The notes: a model not told the origin generated them from the sequence alone. Shown: positions 45,349 through 53,391, numbered from the stretch's first letter. The stretch: DNA of 64,000 bases from CAVSWT01 sp963731745 (GCA_963731745.1 CAVSWT010000016.1:124001-188000), one strand, 5' to 3'. Made by a program: numbers and translations.

Positions 45349-45392
45349 ATGTTAATTATTATTGACATAATGTTAATTATATTTTACATTTG
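45349..45392 (+). promoter_or_regulatory. Promoter with two 11-bp direct repeats, likely autoregulated by the XRE protein
   Basis: TTGACA at 45362-45367 is followed after 17 bases by TACATT, a good sigma-70-type promoter. The same -10 region reads TACATTTG, the Bacteroidota TAnnTTTG element. Identical 11-mers ATGTTAATTAT lie at 45349-45359 and 45370-45380, exactly 21 bp apart. One is just upstream of the -35 box and the other is in the spacer. A repressor bound to both would block polymerase. The XRE-type gene two positions downstream is the natural candidate. Confidence 0.6.
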
Positions 45393-45431
45393 GTACAGTA
45401 TTTTTAACATTTAAAACAGAGGAAAAATATC

Positions 45432-45839
45432 ATGAAGCTAAATAAAGAATTATATACTAAATCAGAATTTATTTTATCATTTATCTTTTTCGGTTACTTT
45501 CTGGTTTTAACATTTAATACACAAGATTTTGTTTTAACATATTTTTTTATTGTATCAGGTTTTATTGCGGCTAATATAATTTTAGTATTGGTTTTACTTT
45601 TAATTACTAAATCAAAGAAAATCAATTTTGATGAAAGAGATAAATTTATTGAAACAAAATCTTACCGCAACGCTTACATTTGTGTAGTTGCTATTATTAA
45701 TGTTATTATCATTCTTTCAATTTTGAGTAATAATATTTTCCAGCCTTACATTTTATTTAATTTACTTTTTGCCTCACTTTTTATTTCAAACATTGTTCTA
45801 AACCTTACAAAAATTTTCTACTATAAAAGAGGAATTTAA
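45432..45839 (+). CDS. Small four-span membrane protein paired with XRE regulator (DUF2178-like)
   Basis: A 135-residue protein with four hydrophobic segments (FILSFIFFGYFLVLTF; YFFIVSGFIAANIILVLVLLL; AYICVVAIINVIIILSIL; PYILFNLLFASLFIS). A conserved-looking cytoplasmic loop KSKKINFDERDKFIETKS lies in the middle. Proteins of this kind are commonly encoded immediately before a tiny XRE-family regulator, as here (1 base apart). They are poorly characterised; a role as membrane sensor or partner of the regulator is inferred. AGAGGA precedes the ATG. Confidence 0.75.
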   Translation: MKLNKELYTKSEFILSFIFFGYFLVLTFNTQDFVLTYFFIVSGFIAANIILVLVLLLITKSKKINFDERDKFIETKSYRNAYICVVAIINVIIILSILSNNIFQPYILFNLLFASLFISNIVLNLTKIFYYKRGI

Positions 45840-45840
45840 A

Positions 45841-46059
45841 ATGAAAAAAGTTCTTCTTACTAACAATATCAGGAAATTAAGGTTTAATAATTCTGAAATG
45901 ACACAGCAAGAATTAGCTGACCGATTGGAAGTATCACGTCAAACGATTCTAGCAATTGAGGCAGGAAAATATTCTCCAACATTGGAACTTGCTTTTCGCA
46001 TAGCTGAAATATTTAATGTTTCACTTGAAGAAGTTTTTCAATATAAACCTAATGATTAA
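45841..46059 (+). CDS. Small XRE-family helix-turn-helix regulator
   Basis: A 72-residue protein that is nearly all one HTH_3 domain. The helix-turn-helix reads TQQELADRLEVSRQTILAIE, followed by KYSPTLELAFRIAEIFNVSLEEVF, the pattern of PbsX/YozG-type small regulators. There is no ligand or oligomerisation domain. It probably represses its own promoter, where two 11-bp direct repeats overlap the -35/-10 region. Its last 4 bases overlap the convergent neighbour. Confidence 0.93.
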   Translation: MKKVLLTNNIRKLRFNNSEMTQQELADRLEVSRQTILAIEAGKYSPTLELAFRIAEIFNVSLEEVFQYKPND

Positions 46060-46553
46060 ATATTTTTGCTAATTGAATAATATTTATGATACATTAGTGA
46101 AATCGGCGTCCCAATAAAAAATATTAAAAATGCTGCGCCTAAAAGAACACCCTTTAAAGTAAATGATATGTGGGGAGCATTGGATAACGGTACAACTATC
46201 AGATTCATTATTAGCCAAACTAATATGCCGTACAAAAGGCCAACTAAATATTTATTAATATTCTTTATTCCAAGTTTTGGATAAATGGTAAAAAAAATAA
46301 TCGTCCAAATTGAAGCAATGGAGTAATGAAATATTATTCCCGCAATTACCATCCCTGCGCCGCCGGAAAAAGCGCTATCGCCAAAAACTCCGCTTGCAAT
46401 AAATTTAAAAACTCTGTCTGGACCAATCCCTGCGCGTATGTACGTATTTACAATTGCAGAAAGAATATCCAATGTTCCGGCGATTAACGCAGTCCAAAAA
46501 ATTATTTTAAATTTGTTTATTTGGGTGACTGGTTGCTGATGCAATTGTATCAT
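46056..46553 (-). CDS. Conserved membrane protein of unknown function
   Basis: A 165-residue protein with four membrane spans (FWTALIAGTLDILSAIV; GGAGMVIAGIIFHYSIASIW; YLVGLLYGILVWLIMNLIVV; LKGVLLGAAFLIFFIGTP). Conserved-looking His and Pro residues lie between spans. I recognise the general type found in many Bacteroidota but not a defined family or function. It ends inside the XRE gene by 4 bases and starts about 80 bases before the cupin gene. Confidence 0.7.
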   Translation of the reverse strand: MIQLHQQPVTQINKFKIIFWTALIAGTLDILSAIVNTYIRAGIGPDRVFKFIASGVFGDSAFSGGAGMVIAGIIFHYSIASIWTIIFFTIYPKLGIKNINKYLVGLLYGILVWLIMNLIVVPLSNAPHISFTLKGVLLGAAFLIFFIGTPISLMYHKYYSISKNI

Positions 46554-46630
46554 TCATAAAAAAGTTCCTTTATAAATTGGAATGATTATAATTTATGATC
46601 CAAGTTTTTTCATATAGATTGAAATTCGTT

Positions 46631-46969
46631 TTAAGAACTCCAATCTTCCTGAATCATTTTAGAAACAGGATGAATGTTTACCATCAGTGCATTATGCTCG
46701 GAACGGTTTTTAAATTCATGCCATGTGTTTGGAGGAATAATAGCAATGTGGCCGCCTGTAATCATCATTTTTTCTCCATCAACAATAACTTCAATATTTC
46801 CATCAAGAATAACAAAAGTTTCTTCATAAGGATGGCGATGTTTATCCGCACCCTTTCCCGGTTCGCTGTTTACCACAAAGAAAGATGTATTAGCACCATA
46901 ATTAAATCCTTCAAACTTTGCAGTGTTCCAACCTTTTGGTTTTAAACTCTCAATATTAATTACGTTCAT
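46631..46969 (-). CDS. Cupin-domain protein
   Basis: A 112-residue single-cupin protein. Motif 1 with metal ligands is ADKHRHPYEETFVILDG and motif 2 is GGHIAIIPPNTWHEF, both intact (HxH, E, later H). The substrate is unknown; such proteins include small isomerases, dioxygenases and sensors. It is 26 bases downstream of trmO on the same strand. Confidence 0.9.
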   Translation of the reverse strand: MNVINIESLKPKGWNTAKFEGFNYGANTSFFVVNSEPGKGADKHRHPYEETFVILDGNIEVIVDGEKMMITGGHIAIIPPNTWHEFKNRSEHNALMVNIHPVSKMIQEDWSS

Positions 46970-46995
46970 TTATTTTTCCTCTTATTAGATAGATT

Positions 46996-47406
46996 TTAAA
47001 ATTCAGATGAATTGGAAAGTACTGGCTTAATATCAGCAACTGGTGTTTTATCAATTGCTTCTAATGGCCCAACTTTAATTCTATTTTCTGAAATCTCTAA
47101 AACTTTAACACGATGCAAACCCAATGGATTTGGACGATCGGGTGAGCGTGTAGCAAAAACTCCAGTAAGTGGATTATTTTTATCACTCCTTGGATGAACT
47201 TTTAAAGTATCCCGGTTTGATAAATGCAACCATGTAATTATTATTAATTCATCATTCACAGAAACACCATCTAAACACGCTGCATAATTTTTATTTATTT
47301 CTATCCAAACATCAGGTGCTCCTTCACTTCCCTGCATAGGTGAATCTTTACGAATTTTAATTGGTGATTGAACAAAGCCAATAGGAATCAAGGAATAATC
47401 ATTCAT
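46996..47406 (-). CDS. trmO: tRNA (t6A37)-methyltransferase TrmO family protein
   Basis: TrmO uses S-adenosylmethionine to N6-methylate t6A37 in threonine tRNAs. The 136-residue protein has the UPF0066 fold signature: start IPIGFVQSP, then GVSVNDELIIITWLH and the binding-site motif GVFATRSPDRPNPLGLHRV. It is shorter than the E. coli enzyme because the C-terminal extension is missing, as in archaeal and many bacterial members. The window also has tsaB and tsaE, which make the t6A substrate. Here it lies in the accessory region beside a cupin gene. Confidence 0.88.
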   Translation of the reverse strand: MNDYSLIPIGFVQSPIKIRKDSPMQGSEGAPDVWIEINKNYAACLDGVSVNDELIIITWLHLSNRDTLKVHPRSDKNNPLTGVFATRSPDRPNPLGLHRVKVLEISENRIKVGPLEAIDKTPVADIKPVLSNSSEF

Positions 47407-47441
47407 TAACAGTTCTCCATTTTCTTAGCGCATTTAAATAA

Positions 47442-47897
47442 TCATAAATGGATGTAAGCTATCGTTACAAATATTGCAGTTAGGATTTGTAAAATATCTC
47501 TTACACTTGTCCATCTTAACCAAAATTTTGTTCGTTTTAATAATTCCGGAGTTTGCGGTGCATTAGGTGGAATTTTTGTAAATGCTATTACCTCTTTTAT
47601 AAAATAACTTCCGCTTAGAGCGCTTGCTATTCCATAACAGATAAAAGCACCAAAAATATGTGTACGCGTATCTGGATATTGCCAATTTAAAATGAGTGAT
47701 ACAAGTAAAGAAATTATAAATAAAACCGATGTAGGTATCCAAAATGCTTGTGATTTTTTACTTTGTTTGCGTATTAAGGCAAATGATACCGGTGGATTTG
47801 AGAACCATGCCGGCATGATGAATATACGCTGATACAATCCAACTAAAACCGTAATCCATATTAGAATTAAAGCTATTAAAAGAAAGATGCTATTCAT
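47442..47897 (-). CDS. Four-span membrane protein of unknown function
   Basis: A 151-residue protein with spans at about residues 5-25, 50-70, 78-100 and 125-148 (FLLIALILIWITVLVGLYQ; SVLFIISLLVSLIL; AFICYGIASALSGSYFI; ILQILTAIFVTIAYIHL). Basic loops lie on the presumed inner side. I do not recognise a family. It is followed on the trmO side by a 35-base gap. Confidence 0.65.
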   Translation of the reverse strand: MNSIFLLIALILIWITVLVGLYQRIFIMPAWFSNPPVSFALIRKQSKKSQAFWIPTSVLFIISLLVSLILNWQYPDTRTHIFGAFICYGIASALSGSYFIKEVIAFTKIPPNAPQTPELLKRTKFWLRWTSVRDILQILTAIFVTIAYIHL

Positions 47898-47981
47898 GAC
47901 TCACTTTTTAATTTCTTATTTAAATTAAAGTATCATTCAGAAGGAACAGATTGAATCTCATTTACTGGTTTCATCTTATAT

Positions 47982-48527
47982 TTATTTTGTAAATTTTAAA
48001 ATTACACCGCCATTGGAAAGCTGTTGTGTTGCAACAAGAGATAATTTCTTAGACGATATTCCTTGTCTGAAAAGCGGTCTTCCGCTGCCTAAAATAATAG
48101 GCGCTATTCCAATACGATATTCATCAATTAGATTATCGTTGATAAATGTTTCGGAAAGGTTAGCGCTTCCAAATACGTACATATCTCCATCACCTTGAGT
48201 TTTCAGTTTAGAAATTTCGGATGAAGCATTCTCTTTAATTAAAGTTGAATTATTCCAGTCAACTTCCTTTAATGTTTTAGAAAACACTAATTTTGGAATT
48301 TTATTCATTAAATCGGCAATTTCTCCTTTTTCTTTCGTAAAGTGAGCTGACATTCCTTCATAAGTTACCCTTCCGAAAACTAGATAATCCGCTGCATGCA
48401 ATTGTTCGAGACTTAATTGTTCAAGTTCTTTTCCCCAAACCAGATCATGAAAAGATAAATCCCAATTTTGCTTTCCTTCAAAATATCCATCAAGTGTCAT
48501 TATGTTCCACATTATTAGTTTTCTCAT
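47982..48527 (-). CDS. Dihydrofolate-reductase-like (RibD C-terminal domain) protein
   Basis: A 181-residue protein with the DHFR-fold start MRKLIMWNIMTLDGYFEG, the NADPH-site segments LVFGRVTYEGM and KLVFSKTLKEV, DMYVFGSANLSETFI, and an end with IAPIILGSGRPLF. It belongs to the RibD C-terminal reductase-like group, cytoplasmic and presumably NADPH-dependent. It is not the housekeeping FolA type, and its substrate is unknown. It is one of several members of this family in 20 kb (others at 51.9, 52.8-53.4 and 56.7 kb). Confidence 0.92.
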   Translation of the reverse strand: MRKLIMWNIMTLDGYFEGKQNWDLSFHDLVWGKELEQLSLEQLHAADYLVFGRVTYEGMSAHFTKEKGEIADLMNKIPKLVFSKTLKEVDWNNSTLIKENASSEISKLKTQGDGDMYVFGSANLSETFINDNLIDEYRIGIAPIILGSGRPLFRQGISSKKLSLVATQQLSNGGVILKFTK

Positions 48528-48558
48528 TTTTAATTCCTCATTTTAATTAAGTTGCTTT

Positions 48559-49449
48559 TTATTGTTCAGCATCAAAAAATCCCTTTGGTGTTTCTCCTTT
48601 AATAAATGGCTCAATAAAAGCAATAAGAAGTTCAGGCTGACTTATAACTGCAGTGTGTGATGTTGCAGGTAAAATTGCCAGCCGCGATTCAGGTAAAGGT
48701 TTGCCCATATCTCCCATAACACCTCCACCAAGCAGCCGAAACATTGCCACAATATGTTCAAGTGTTGCAACATCTGAATCACCGGCAATGATCAGCACCG
48801 GGGTTTTTAATTTTTTAACATCTTCTGCCCATGCCATTGGTTCATGTTCAAGTGCGATCATCTTTTTAAGGAACGCTACATATGCATCTGGATTAGCGGA
48901 TTGCTTATGTTTTTCTGCAAAGTAAGGCATTGTAAGAAACATCTCCGGTGTCATCTGCGGAATAAACTGACTATATGCAGGCTGCCAGCCTTTCAAATCA
49001 TAGGCAACGGAAGCAGTAATGAGTTTGTTCATCTTCTGCGGGTGGGTGATGGCTAGCTTCAATCCGACCTGCCCACCCATTGAGTAACCGAATACATCTG
49101 CTTTCTTAATTCCAACTGCATCCATAAACTCAGATACATCATCGGCGAGATTATCGTAGGTAATAGGTCTGTCGATATCTTCTGTATGTCCATGGCCCTG
49201 AAATTCAATAGCATAAACTTGATGTGTTTTTGCAAGCATGGGTATGATTTTGCCCATGGTTATAATATCCATATAAGCTCCTGGCAAAACAATCAGCGGA
49301 TCACCTTCACCGGAAACTTCATAGTACATTTTCATTCCATTCACATCAGCATATTTTCCATTACTCGCAGGTTGAGAAAACATTGAAGACGTTACGACAA
49401 GTAAAAGAAATATTACAAGTTTCTCGAAAGAAATTATTTTTGTTTGCAT
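48559..49449 (-). CDS. Exported alpha/beta hydrolase
   Basis: An alpha/beta-hydrolase-fold protein with signal peptide (LVIFLLLVVTSSMFSQP). Catalytic elements are the oxyanion region PLIVLPGAYMD, the nucleophile elbow GYSMGGQVGLKLA, an acid in AGDSDVATLEH and the His in PATSHTAV. The frame extends to 49476, but the ATG at 49449 is preferred because GGAG stands 8 bases before it and the signal peptide follows directly. It is a paralogue of the hydrolases at 53.5 and 60.3 kb (shared HGHT, GYSxGG and LLGGG segments). The substrate is unknown. Confidence 0.9.
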   Translation of the reverse strand: MQTKIISFEKLVIFLLLVVTSSMFSQPASNGKYADVNGMKMYYEVSGEGDPLIVLPGAYMDIITMGKIIPMLAKTHQVYAIEFQGHGHTEDIDRPITYDNLADDVSEFMDAVGIKKADVFGYSMGGQVGLKLAITHPQKMNKLITASVAYDLKGWQPAYSQFIPQMTPEMFLTMPYFAEKHKQSANPDAYVAFLKKMIALEHEPMAWAEDVKKLKTPVLIIAGDSDVATLEHIVAMFRLLGGGVMGDMGKPLPESRLAILPATSHTAVISQPELLIAFIEPFIKGETPKGFFDAEQ

Positions 49450-49491
49450 TAATGTTTCTCCAAAATGTAAATACATTTTATAAATTTAATT

Positions 49492-49736
49492 TTAAATTTT
49501 TTTGTAGATAAGATCGAAGTCATGATTCCATGTTTTGCCATCTGTTGACTTTTCTCAATATCCTTTAATCATTTTTTTGTCTATGCTTATCTTTCCTGTA
49601 AAACGCTGTATAAACTCAGGAGAATTGCGCCATATTTTCTATACTCCGTTTTCAAAACTCATTTAGAGTGTTCCATTTCCCAGGTACCAATAAATTCCTT
49701 AAGATCTTGCAGTGCCGGATTTATTTTACTTTTCAT
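49492..49736 (-). pseudogene. Remnant of a DUF1579-like gene with internal deletion and stops
   Basis: It opens MKSKINPALQDLKEFIGTW, matching the start of the intact gene at 50268-50738, then stops after EMEHSK. Further on, one frame reads WRNSPEFIQRF ... IKGY, a stop, then STDGKTWNHDFDLIYKKI. This matches the C-terminus of the intact copy (WWRNAVGFSQRY; KDGSNWEKDLDLTYTKI). The middle is deleted and several stops are present. Unlike the one-base splits elsewhere in the window, this cannot be a sequencing slip. Confidence 0.8.
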
Positions 49737-49755
49737 AATGTATCCTCTATTATTA

Positions 49756-50205
49756 TTATTCTTTTTTATCTCCTTTAAAAATCCACTGTATGCCATATTT
49801 ATCATAAAACTGCCCGTATATCCCAAATGGTAATTCGTGCAGTTCCTGCAATCTTTCGTTATTATCTCCATCTTTAAGCTTATCAAAGATCGATTTCAAA
49901 TTATCATACGTCTTTCCTATGACAAATATTGCAAACGTATTACCTTGGATAGGATTAAATTCAGGTGATGCCATCCAGTCAGTAGCTGATATCTCAATAT
50001 CACCGCTCTTTAAATGTGCATTAATAATTCTGTCATGTTTTTCTGGAGGCAGCATGTCTTTCATGGAAGAATCACCAAGTCGAGTCAAAGTCAATTCACC
50101 GCCAAGGCATTGATGATAAAAATTCATTGCTTCCGCACAATTTCCATCGAACAGAAGAAACGGAGTGCATCGTAACGCTTTCGTGCTTTGGTTTATTTTT
50201 TTCAT
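49756..50205 (-). CDS. VOC-superfamily protein, PhnB-like
   Basis: A 149-residue protein of the glyoxalase/bleomycin-resistance (VOC) superfamily. It has the PhnB-like start CTPFLLFDGNCAEAMNFYHQCLGGELTLT, the central HAHLKSGDIEISATD-like stretch (INAHLKSGDIEIS), FDKLKDGD, and the C-terminal FGIYGQFYDKYGIQWIF. Members are often annotated as 3-demethylubiquinone methyltransferase-like, but most lack a known reaction. It sits between two remnants of DUF1579-like genes, with only 1 base to the upstream remnant. Confidence 0.9.
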   Translation of the reverse strand: MKKINQSTKALRCTPFLLFDGNCAEAMNFYHQCLGGELTLTRLGDSSMKDMLPPEKHDRIINAHLKSGDIEISATDWMASPEFNPIQGNTFAIFVIGKTYDNLKSIFDKLKDGDNNERLQELHELPFGIYGQFYDKYGIQWIFKGDKKE

Positions 50206-50206
50206 T

Positions 50207-50278
50207 TTATTTCCTGCTTAACTGCAAGGTACATGTATCCTCAAGATACTGCAGTGCTGGATAGATGTTATTTTTCAT
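50207..50278 (-). pseudogene. Truncated start of a DUF1579-like gene
   Basis: A 23-codon frame reads MKNNIYPALQYLED and then diverges into TCTLQLSRK and a stop. The first half matches the N-termini of the DUF1579-like copies at 49736 (MKSKINPALQDLKE) and 50738 (NKINPCLEPLE). It looks like the 5' stub left after a deletion that placed the VOC gene right behind it. Confidence 0.6.
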
Positions 50279-50738
50279 AATGTTTCCCTCCGTTCTTAAT
50301 TTTTGTATACGTGAGATCAAGATCTTTTTCCCAGTTAGAACCATCTTTCGATAATTCTCCTTTACCGATAATAGTATTACCATCATTTGTAATGGTCCAA
50401 GAATAGCGTTGCGAAAATCCCACAGCATTTCTCCACCATTTGAGAATGTTTTCGGAAAAAGACCAATTATAATTTCTTGACACTCCTCGATCATCAAAGT
50501 AAATCATAACACCTTCCTTTGTGGAATCATCGCAACTAAAAATCGCAATCCCTTTGGGAAAAGCTTTGTGCTCAACGCTGGAACGCCAAATCAGAAAGGC
50601 CCCATCTTCTAACCATTCAAATGAATTATATCCATGGAGCATTTCTCCAGGCAGAAGCGGATGGGTTCCAACAGATTTCCATTTACCAACAAGAATTTCC
50701 AGTGGTTCAAGGCATGGGTTGATTTTGTTACTTCGCAT
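50268..50738 (-). CDS. DUF1579-like lipocalin-type small protein
   Basis: A 156-residue cytoplasmic protein. It begins INPCLEPLEILVGKWKSVGTH and continues with FEWLEDGAFLIWRSSVEH, YFDDRGVSRNYNWSF, YSWTITNDGNTIIGKGELS and NWEKDLDLTYTKIK. This is the small beta-barrel pattern of DUF1579-like proteins, which have no assigned reaction; some barrels of this type bind heme or fatty acids. It is the only complete one of three related copies within 1.3 kb. Its end overlaps the downstream remnant by 11 bases. Confidence 0.8.
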   Translation of the reverse strand: MRSNKINPCLEPLEILVGKWKSVGTHPLLPGEMLHGYNSFEWLEDGAFLIWRSSVEHKAFPKGIAIFSCDDSTKEGVMIYFDDRGVSRNYNWSFSENILKWWRNAVGFSQRYSWTITNDGNTIIGKGELSKDGSNWEKDLDLTYTKIKNGGKHYEK

Positions 50739-50785
50739 AATCTGTTCTTTTTAATATTCTAGACATTACTTTATAGACAACTCCA

Positions 50786-51151
50786 TCAAAATATTCCATT
50801 CTCGTTTGGCGAGTCTTTCAAAAGTTGTTGGCTCGCTTCCCATTCTTCCACGATTTTATCTCCTTCAAAACGAAAAATATGGATGACCGAGAATATTTTA
50901 TCCGAATCAAGTGTTACTTTCCCATGTACAGTGACTAGATTACCATCTTCGAGGGCGCGTAAAGTCTCGTATTTTTTATTGGGAAATTGCTTTGCATTTT
51001 CTTCCATACCTTTCAAAAGCGTCTCGCGGTCGCCTTTGAAGTAAGCATTATGGTGGCGAAAATCTGAATGGACATACTTCGAGTATGCTTCGGACACTAT
51101 CCCGGCTGATGCCATCTTTAAAAAAGTGATTGCAATTTCTTTTTTATTCAT
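50786..51151 (-). CDS. SnoaL-like ester cyclase/limonene-epoxide-hydrolase-fold protein
   Basis: A 121-residue SnoaL-like protein (NTF2 fold). It has ITFLKMASAGIVSEAYSKYV, the DFRHHNAYFKGDRETLLKGM segment, and a C-terminal half with VHGKVTLDSDKIFSVIHIFRF and KIVEEWE. The frame is open up to 51352, but that extension overlaps the VOC gene and has no ribosome binding site. The ATG at 51151 begins the family's usual N-terminus. The reaction is unknown; relatives are polyketide cyclases or have no enzyme role. Confidence 0.85.
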   Translation of the reverse strand: MNKKEIAITFLKMASAGIVSEAYSKYVHSDFRHHNAYFKGDRETLLKGMEENAKQFPNKKYETLRALEDGNLVTVHGKVTLDSDKIFSVIHIFRFEGDKIVEEWEASQQLLKDSPNENGIF

Positions 51152-51236
51152 ATTATTCCCTAATCTAAATTTTTTATATAAATTTTTCTTCAACGTCAAA
51201 TATCTCCGTAAATATATTTTATTAATAATTTGCTGT

Positions 51237-51689
51237 TCATTTATTCCCAAGTGGTTCTGCAAGCCCGATGAGAAGACCTTCGGGCCCACGAATGTAGCAG
51301 AGCCGATACGAATTTTCGTACTGAACCACTTCGCCAACCAGTTGAGCACCATGCTTGCTTAGTCTGGCTACAATCTCATCAATGTCTTCAACAGCGAACA
51401 TGACACGTAAGTAGCCGAGAGAATTCACAGGGGCGTTTCTATGATCGGCAATAACAGTTGGTGTGAGAAATCGAGAGAGTTCGAGCCGGCTGTGTCCATC
51501 GGGGGTGACCATCATGGCGATCTCAACTTGCTGATTGCCAAGTCCGGTAACACGCCCAGCCCATTCACCTTCAATCATAGCTCGTCCTTCTAGCTTTAGT
51601 CCAAGTTCGGTGAAAAAAGAGATAGCTTCATCGAGTGATTCCACTACGATTCCGACATTATCCATTCGCAGCAATTTGTTTTTTGTCAT
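51237..51689 (-). CDS. VOC-superfamily protein (glyoxalase-like)
   Basis: A 150-residue two-module VOC protein. Module 1 opens RMDNVGIVVESLDEAISFFTELGL and module 2 opens GYLRVMFAVEDIDEIVARLSKHG, ending YIRGPEGLLIGLAEPLG with the metal-ligand Glu position kept. The ligand or substrate is unknown. GC content is visibly higher than in neighbouring genes such as 52.5 kb, hinting at recent acquisition. It lies 85 bases upstream of the SnoaL-like gene. Confidence 0.92.
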   Translation of the reverse strand: MTKNKLLRMDNVGIVVESLDEAISFFTELGLKLEGRAMIEGEWAGRVTGLGNQQVEIAMMVTPDGHSRLELSRFLTPTVIADHRNAPVNSLGYLRVMFAVEDIDEIVARLSKHGAQLVGEVVQYENSYRLCYIRGPEGLLIGLAEPLGNK

Positions 51690-51850
51690 AGTTCTAATCC
51701 CAATAAATTTTATTGCCGATGGAAGTCTTGCCAGTTTGCGGCAAGAATGATGAATATTATTTTTTGATTGAGCGCCATGTTCCTAATCTTTTTATTTTGA
51801 AATTGGTTTATCAAATAGTTTATCATGGTATTCATGATGTTGCAGCCTTT

Positions 51851-52390
51851 CTATTTAGGACGATAACGTAAAAGTAAAACACCGGAGCTAAACGATTTGG
51901 AACCTAACAATTCAAAACTGGCGGTATCAAGAATGTCGAACCAGCGGTCTCCTTTTCCAAAAGTAAATGGAAAAACCATCAATTGAATTTCATCGATTAA
52001 TTTGTTTTTCAACATTGTATTTGTAAGTTCGCCAATTCCATATTGAAGCAATCCTTTACCGAATTTTTGTTTCAGCTTGCGTATCTCATCAGCAACATTA
52101 CCCTCAATTAAGCTTGAGTTCCATTTGAGTGGTTGTTTAAGCGTTCTCGAAGCAACGTATTTGGGCATGCCATTAATTCTATCAGCCATTTCATCTTTCC
52201 GCTCGGGCCATACTTGTGCGAAAACCTCATAAGTAATGCGTCCTAAAATGAGTGCGTCCGGACTAAAGAGTAGCTTATTAAGATACTCTGTTACATCTTC
52301 ACTATGATATTTAAAGATTTCGGGCCATATCTCAGGATTATTAACGGTCCCGTCCAATGAAACTTCCGCTTCAACTATTAATCTGCTCAT
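51851..52390 (-). CDS. Dihydrofolate-reductase-like (RibD C-terminal domain) protein
   Basis: A 179-residue RibD C-terminal-type reductase. It starts SRLIVEAEVSLDGTVNNP and continues with DALILGRITYEVFAQVW, KYVASRTLKQPLKW, LLQYGIGELTNTML and IQLMVFPFTFGKGDRWF. It is the same family as 48.0, 52.8-53.4 and 56.7 kb but not a close copy. Cytoplasmic, probably NADPH-dependent, substrate unknown. Confidence 0.92.
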   Translation of the reverse strand: MSRLIVEAEVSLDGTVNNPEIWPEIFKYHSEDVTEYLNKLLFSPDALILGRITYEVFAQVWPERKDEMADRINGMPKYVASRTLKQPLKWNSSLIEGNVADEIRKLKQKFGKGLLQYGIGELTNTMLKNKLIDEIQLMVFPFTFGKGDRWFDILDTASFELLGSKSFSSGVLLLRYRPK

Positions 52391-52461
52391 AATATTAATC
52401 CTTTTAAATTATTTTAAGTTGCCGATATTAACTTTTTAAGTAAAAGTAGATGCAGGTATAA

Positions 52462-52770
52462 TTAATATTCAAAAGTTTCATAGTGCTGCACTTTTTCTTC
52501 AAATTCTAAAAGATACTTTTTATCTTCATCATAATATTTTGCTTTTTCAATTTCATCGCCTGCAAAATTTTTTATACTCTCGTATGAGTCCCATTCAGTT
52601 ACAGTTAGGAAGTGGCAAATGTCACCCTCAATTCTTCGCAAAATCTTTGCAGACAAGTTGCCATCTACATTTCTATATTCCCTCATACCAGTTTCCTCAA
52701 TGTATTTCAAATATATATCGGCGTGTTCAGCTTTTGTGATTCCGTGCCATAATCTAGTTATTTTTTTCAT
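52462..52770 (-). CDS. Antibiotic biosynthesis monooxygenase (ABM)-domain protein
   Basis: A 102-residue dimeric alpha/beta-barrel (ferredoxin-like) protein. It starts ITRLWHGITKAEHADIYLKYIEETG, then KILRRIEGDICHFLTVTEWDSYESIKNFAG and EFEEKVQHYETFEY. The ABM family covers heme-degrading and quinol monooxygenases and many proteins of unknown role. It starts 29 bases after the broken DHFR-like gene in the same direction. Confidence 0.85.
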   Translation of the reverse strand: MKKITRLWHGITKAEHADIYLKYIEETGMREYRNVDGNLSAKILRRIEGDICHFLTVTEWDSYESIKNFAGDEIEKAKYYDEDKKYLLEFEEKVQHYETFEY

Positions 52771-52799
52771 GATGATTTTTTTATTTTATTTTTTCTTTA

Positions 52800-53391
52800 T
52801 TACCCAACATCACCGGTTGTGACTTTTCCGGCTCGCTGGTAATTTACCATAACAACTCCGTTTGGCGTAATTGTACTTTCTGCTACTTCAAAAGCTGCTG
52901 GTATTGCGCTATCCTGAAAAAGCTTTTTGCCGGAACCAAGCGTCAGCGGATATGTGTTGAGCCAGAGTTCATCCACTAAATCATGTTTCATCAGTAACTG
53001 AACTAGCTTGCTGCTTCCCCAAACTTTAATATCAGAACCTTCCTTCTTTTTAAGTTTTTTGATATCTGCTAAACTTTTTAAGAAAACAGTATTTTCCCAA
53101 TCTGACGCTGACCTTGTGTTAGACAGGACGTATTTTGTAACATCATTGATTCCCGGCCAACCTCGCTGCATGTTCGGGCCAATAAGCCTCAAAAATATCA
53201 AAAGTTTTCCTGCCTAGAAGAAGATCTGCCGCCTTCATCTGTTTTTTCCAAACCTTGCTGGAGGCATCGTGTGCATAAGGTGCAGTCCAGCCGCCATATT
53301 TGAAACCCTCTGATGTGTCTTCTTTGGATCCCCCGGGTGCCTGCATTACTCCGTCTAACGTGATCATTGATATGACGATTATTTTTCTCAT
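52800..53391 (-). pseudogene. DHFR-like (RibD C-terminal) gene split by one-base frameshift
   Basis: The first frame (from 53391) reads MRKIIVISMITLDGVMQAPG ... DIFEAYWPEH and stops at 53143. The second frame (to 52800) carries GWPGINDVTKYVLSNTRSAS ... WLNTYPLTLGSGKKLF. Intact relatives have WP-x-x-x-x-x-WPGINDVTKYV in one chain. One base near 53160-53172 (minus-strand CAGCGAGGTTGG) restores it to about 195 residues. It may be a real inactivation or an indel error. Confidence 0.85.

Noticed and set aside
49659..49886. 75-residue frame overlapping the VOC gene
   Set aside because: Only its last 25 residues are meaningful (the start of the DUF1579-like remnant). The rest is the VOC gene read out of frame.
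51152..51352. N-terminal extension of the SnoaL-like protein up to 51352
   Set aside because: It overlaps the VOC gene, lacks a ribosome binding site and is not SnoaL-like. The ATG at 51151 starts the family's normal N-terminus.
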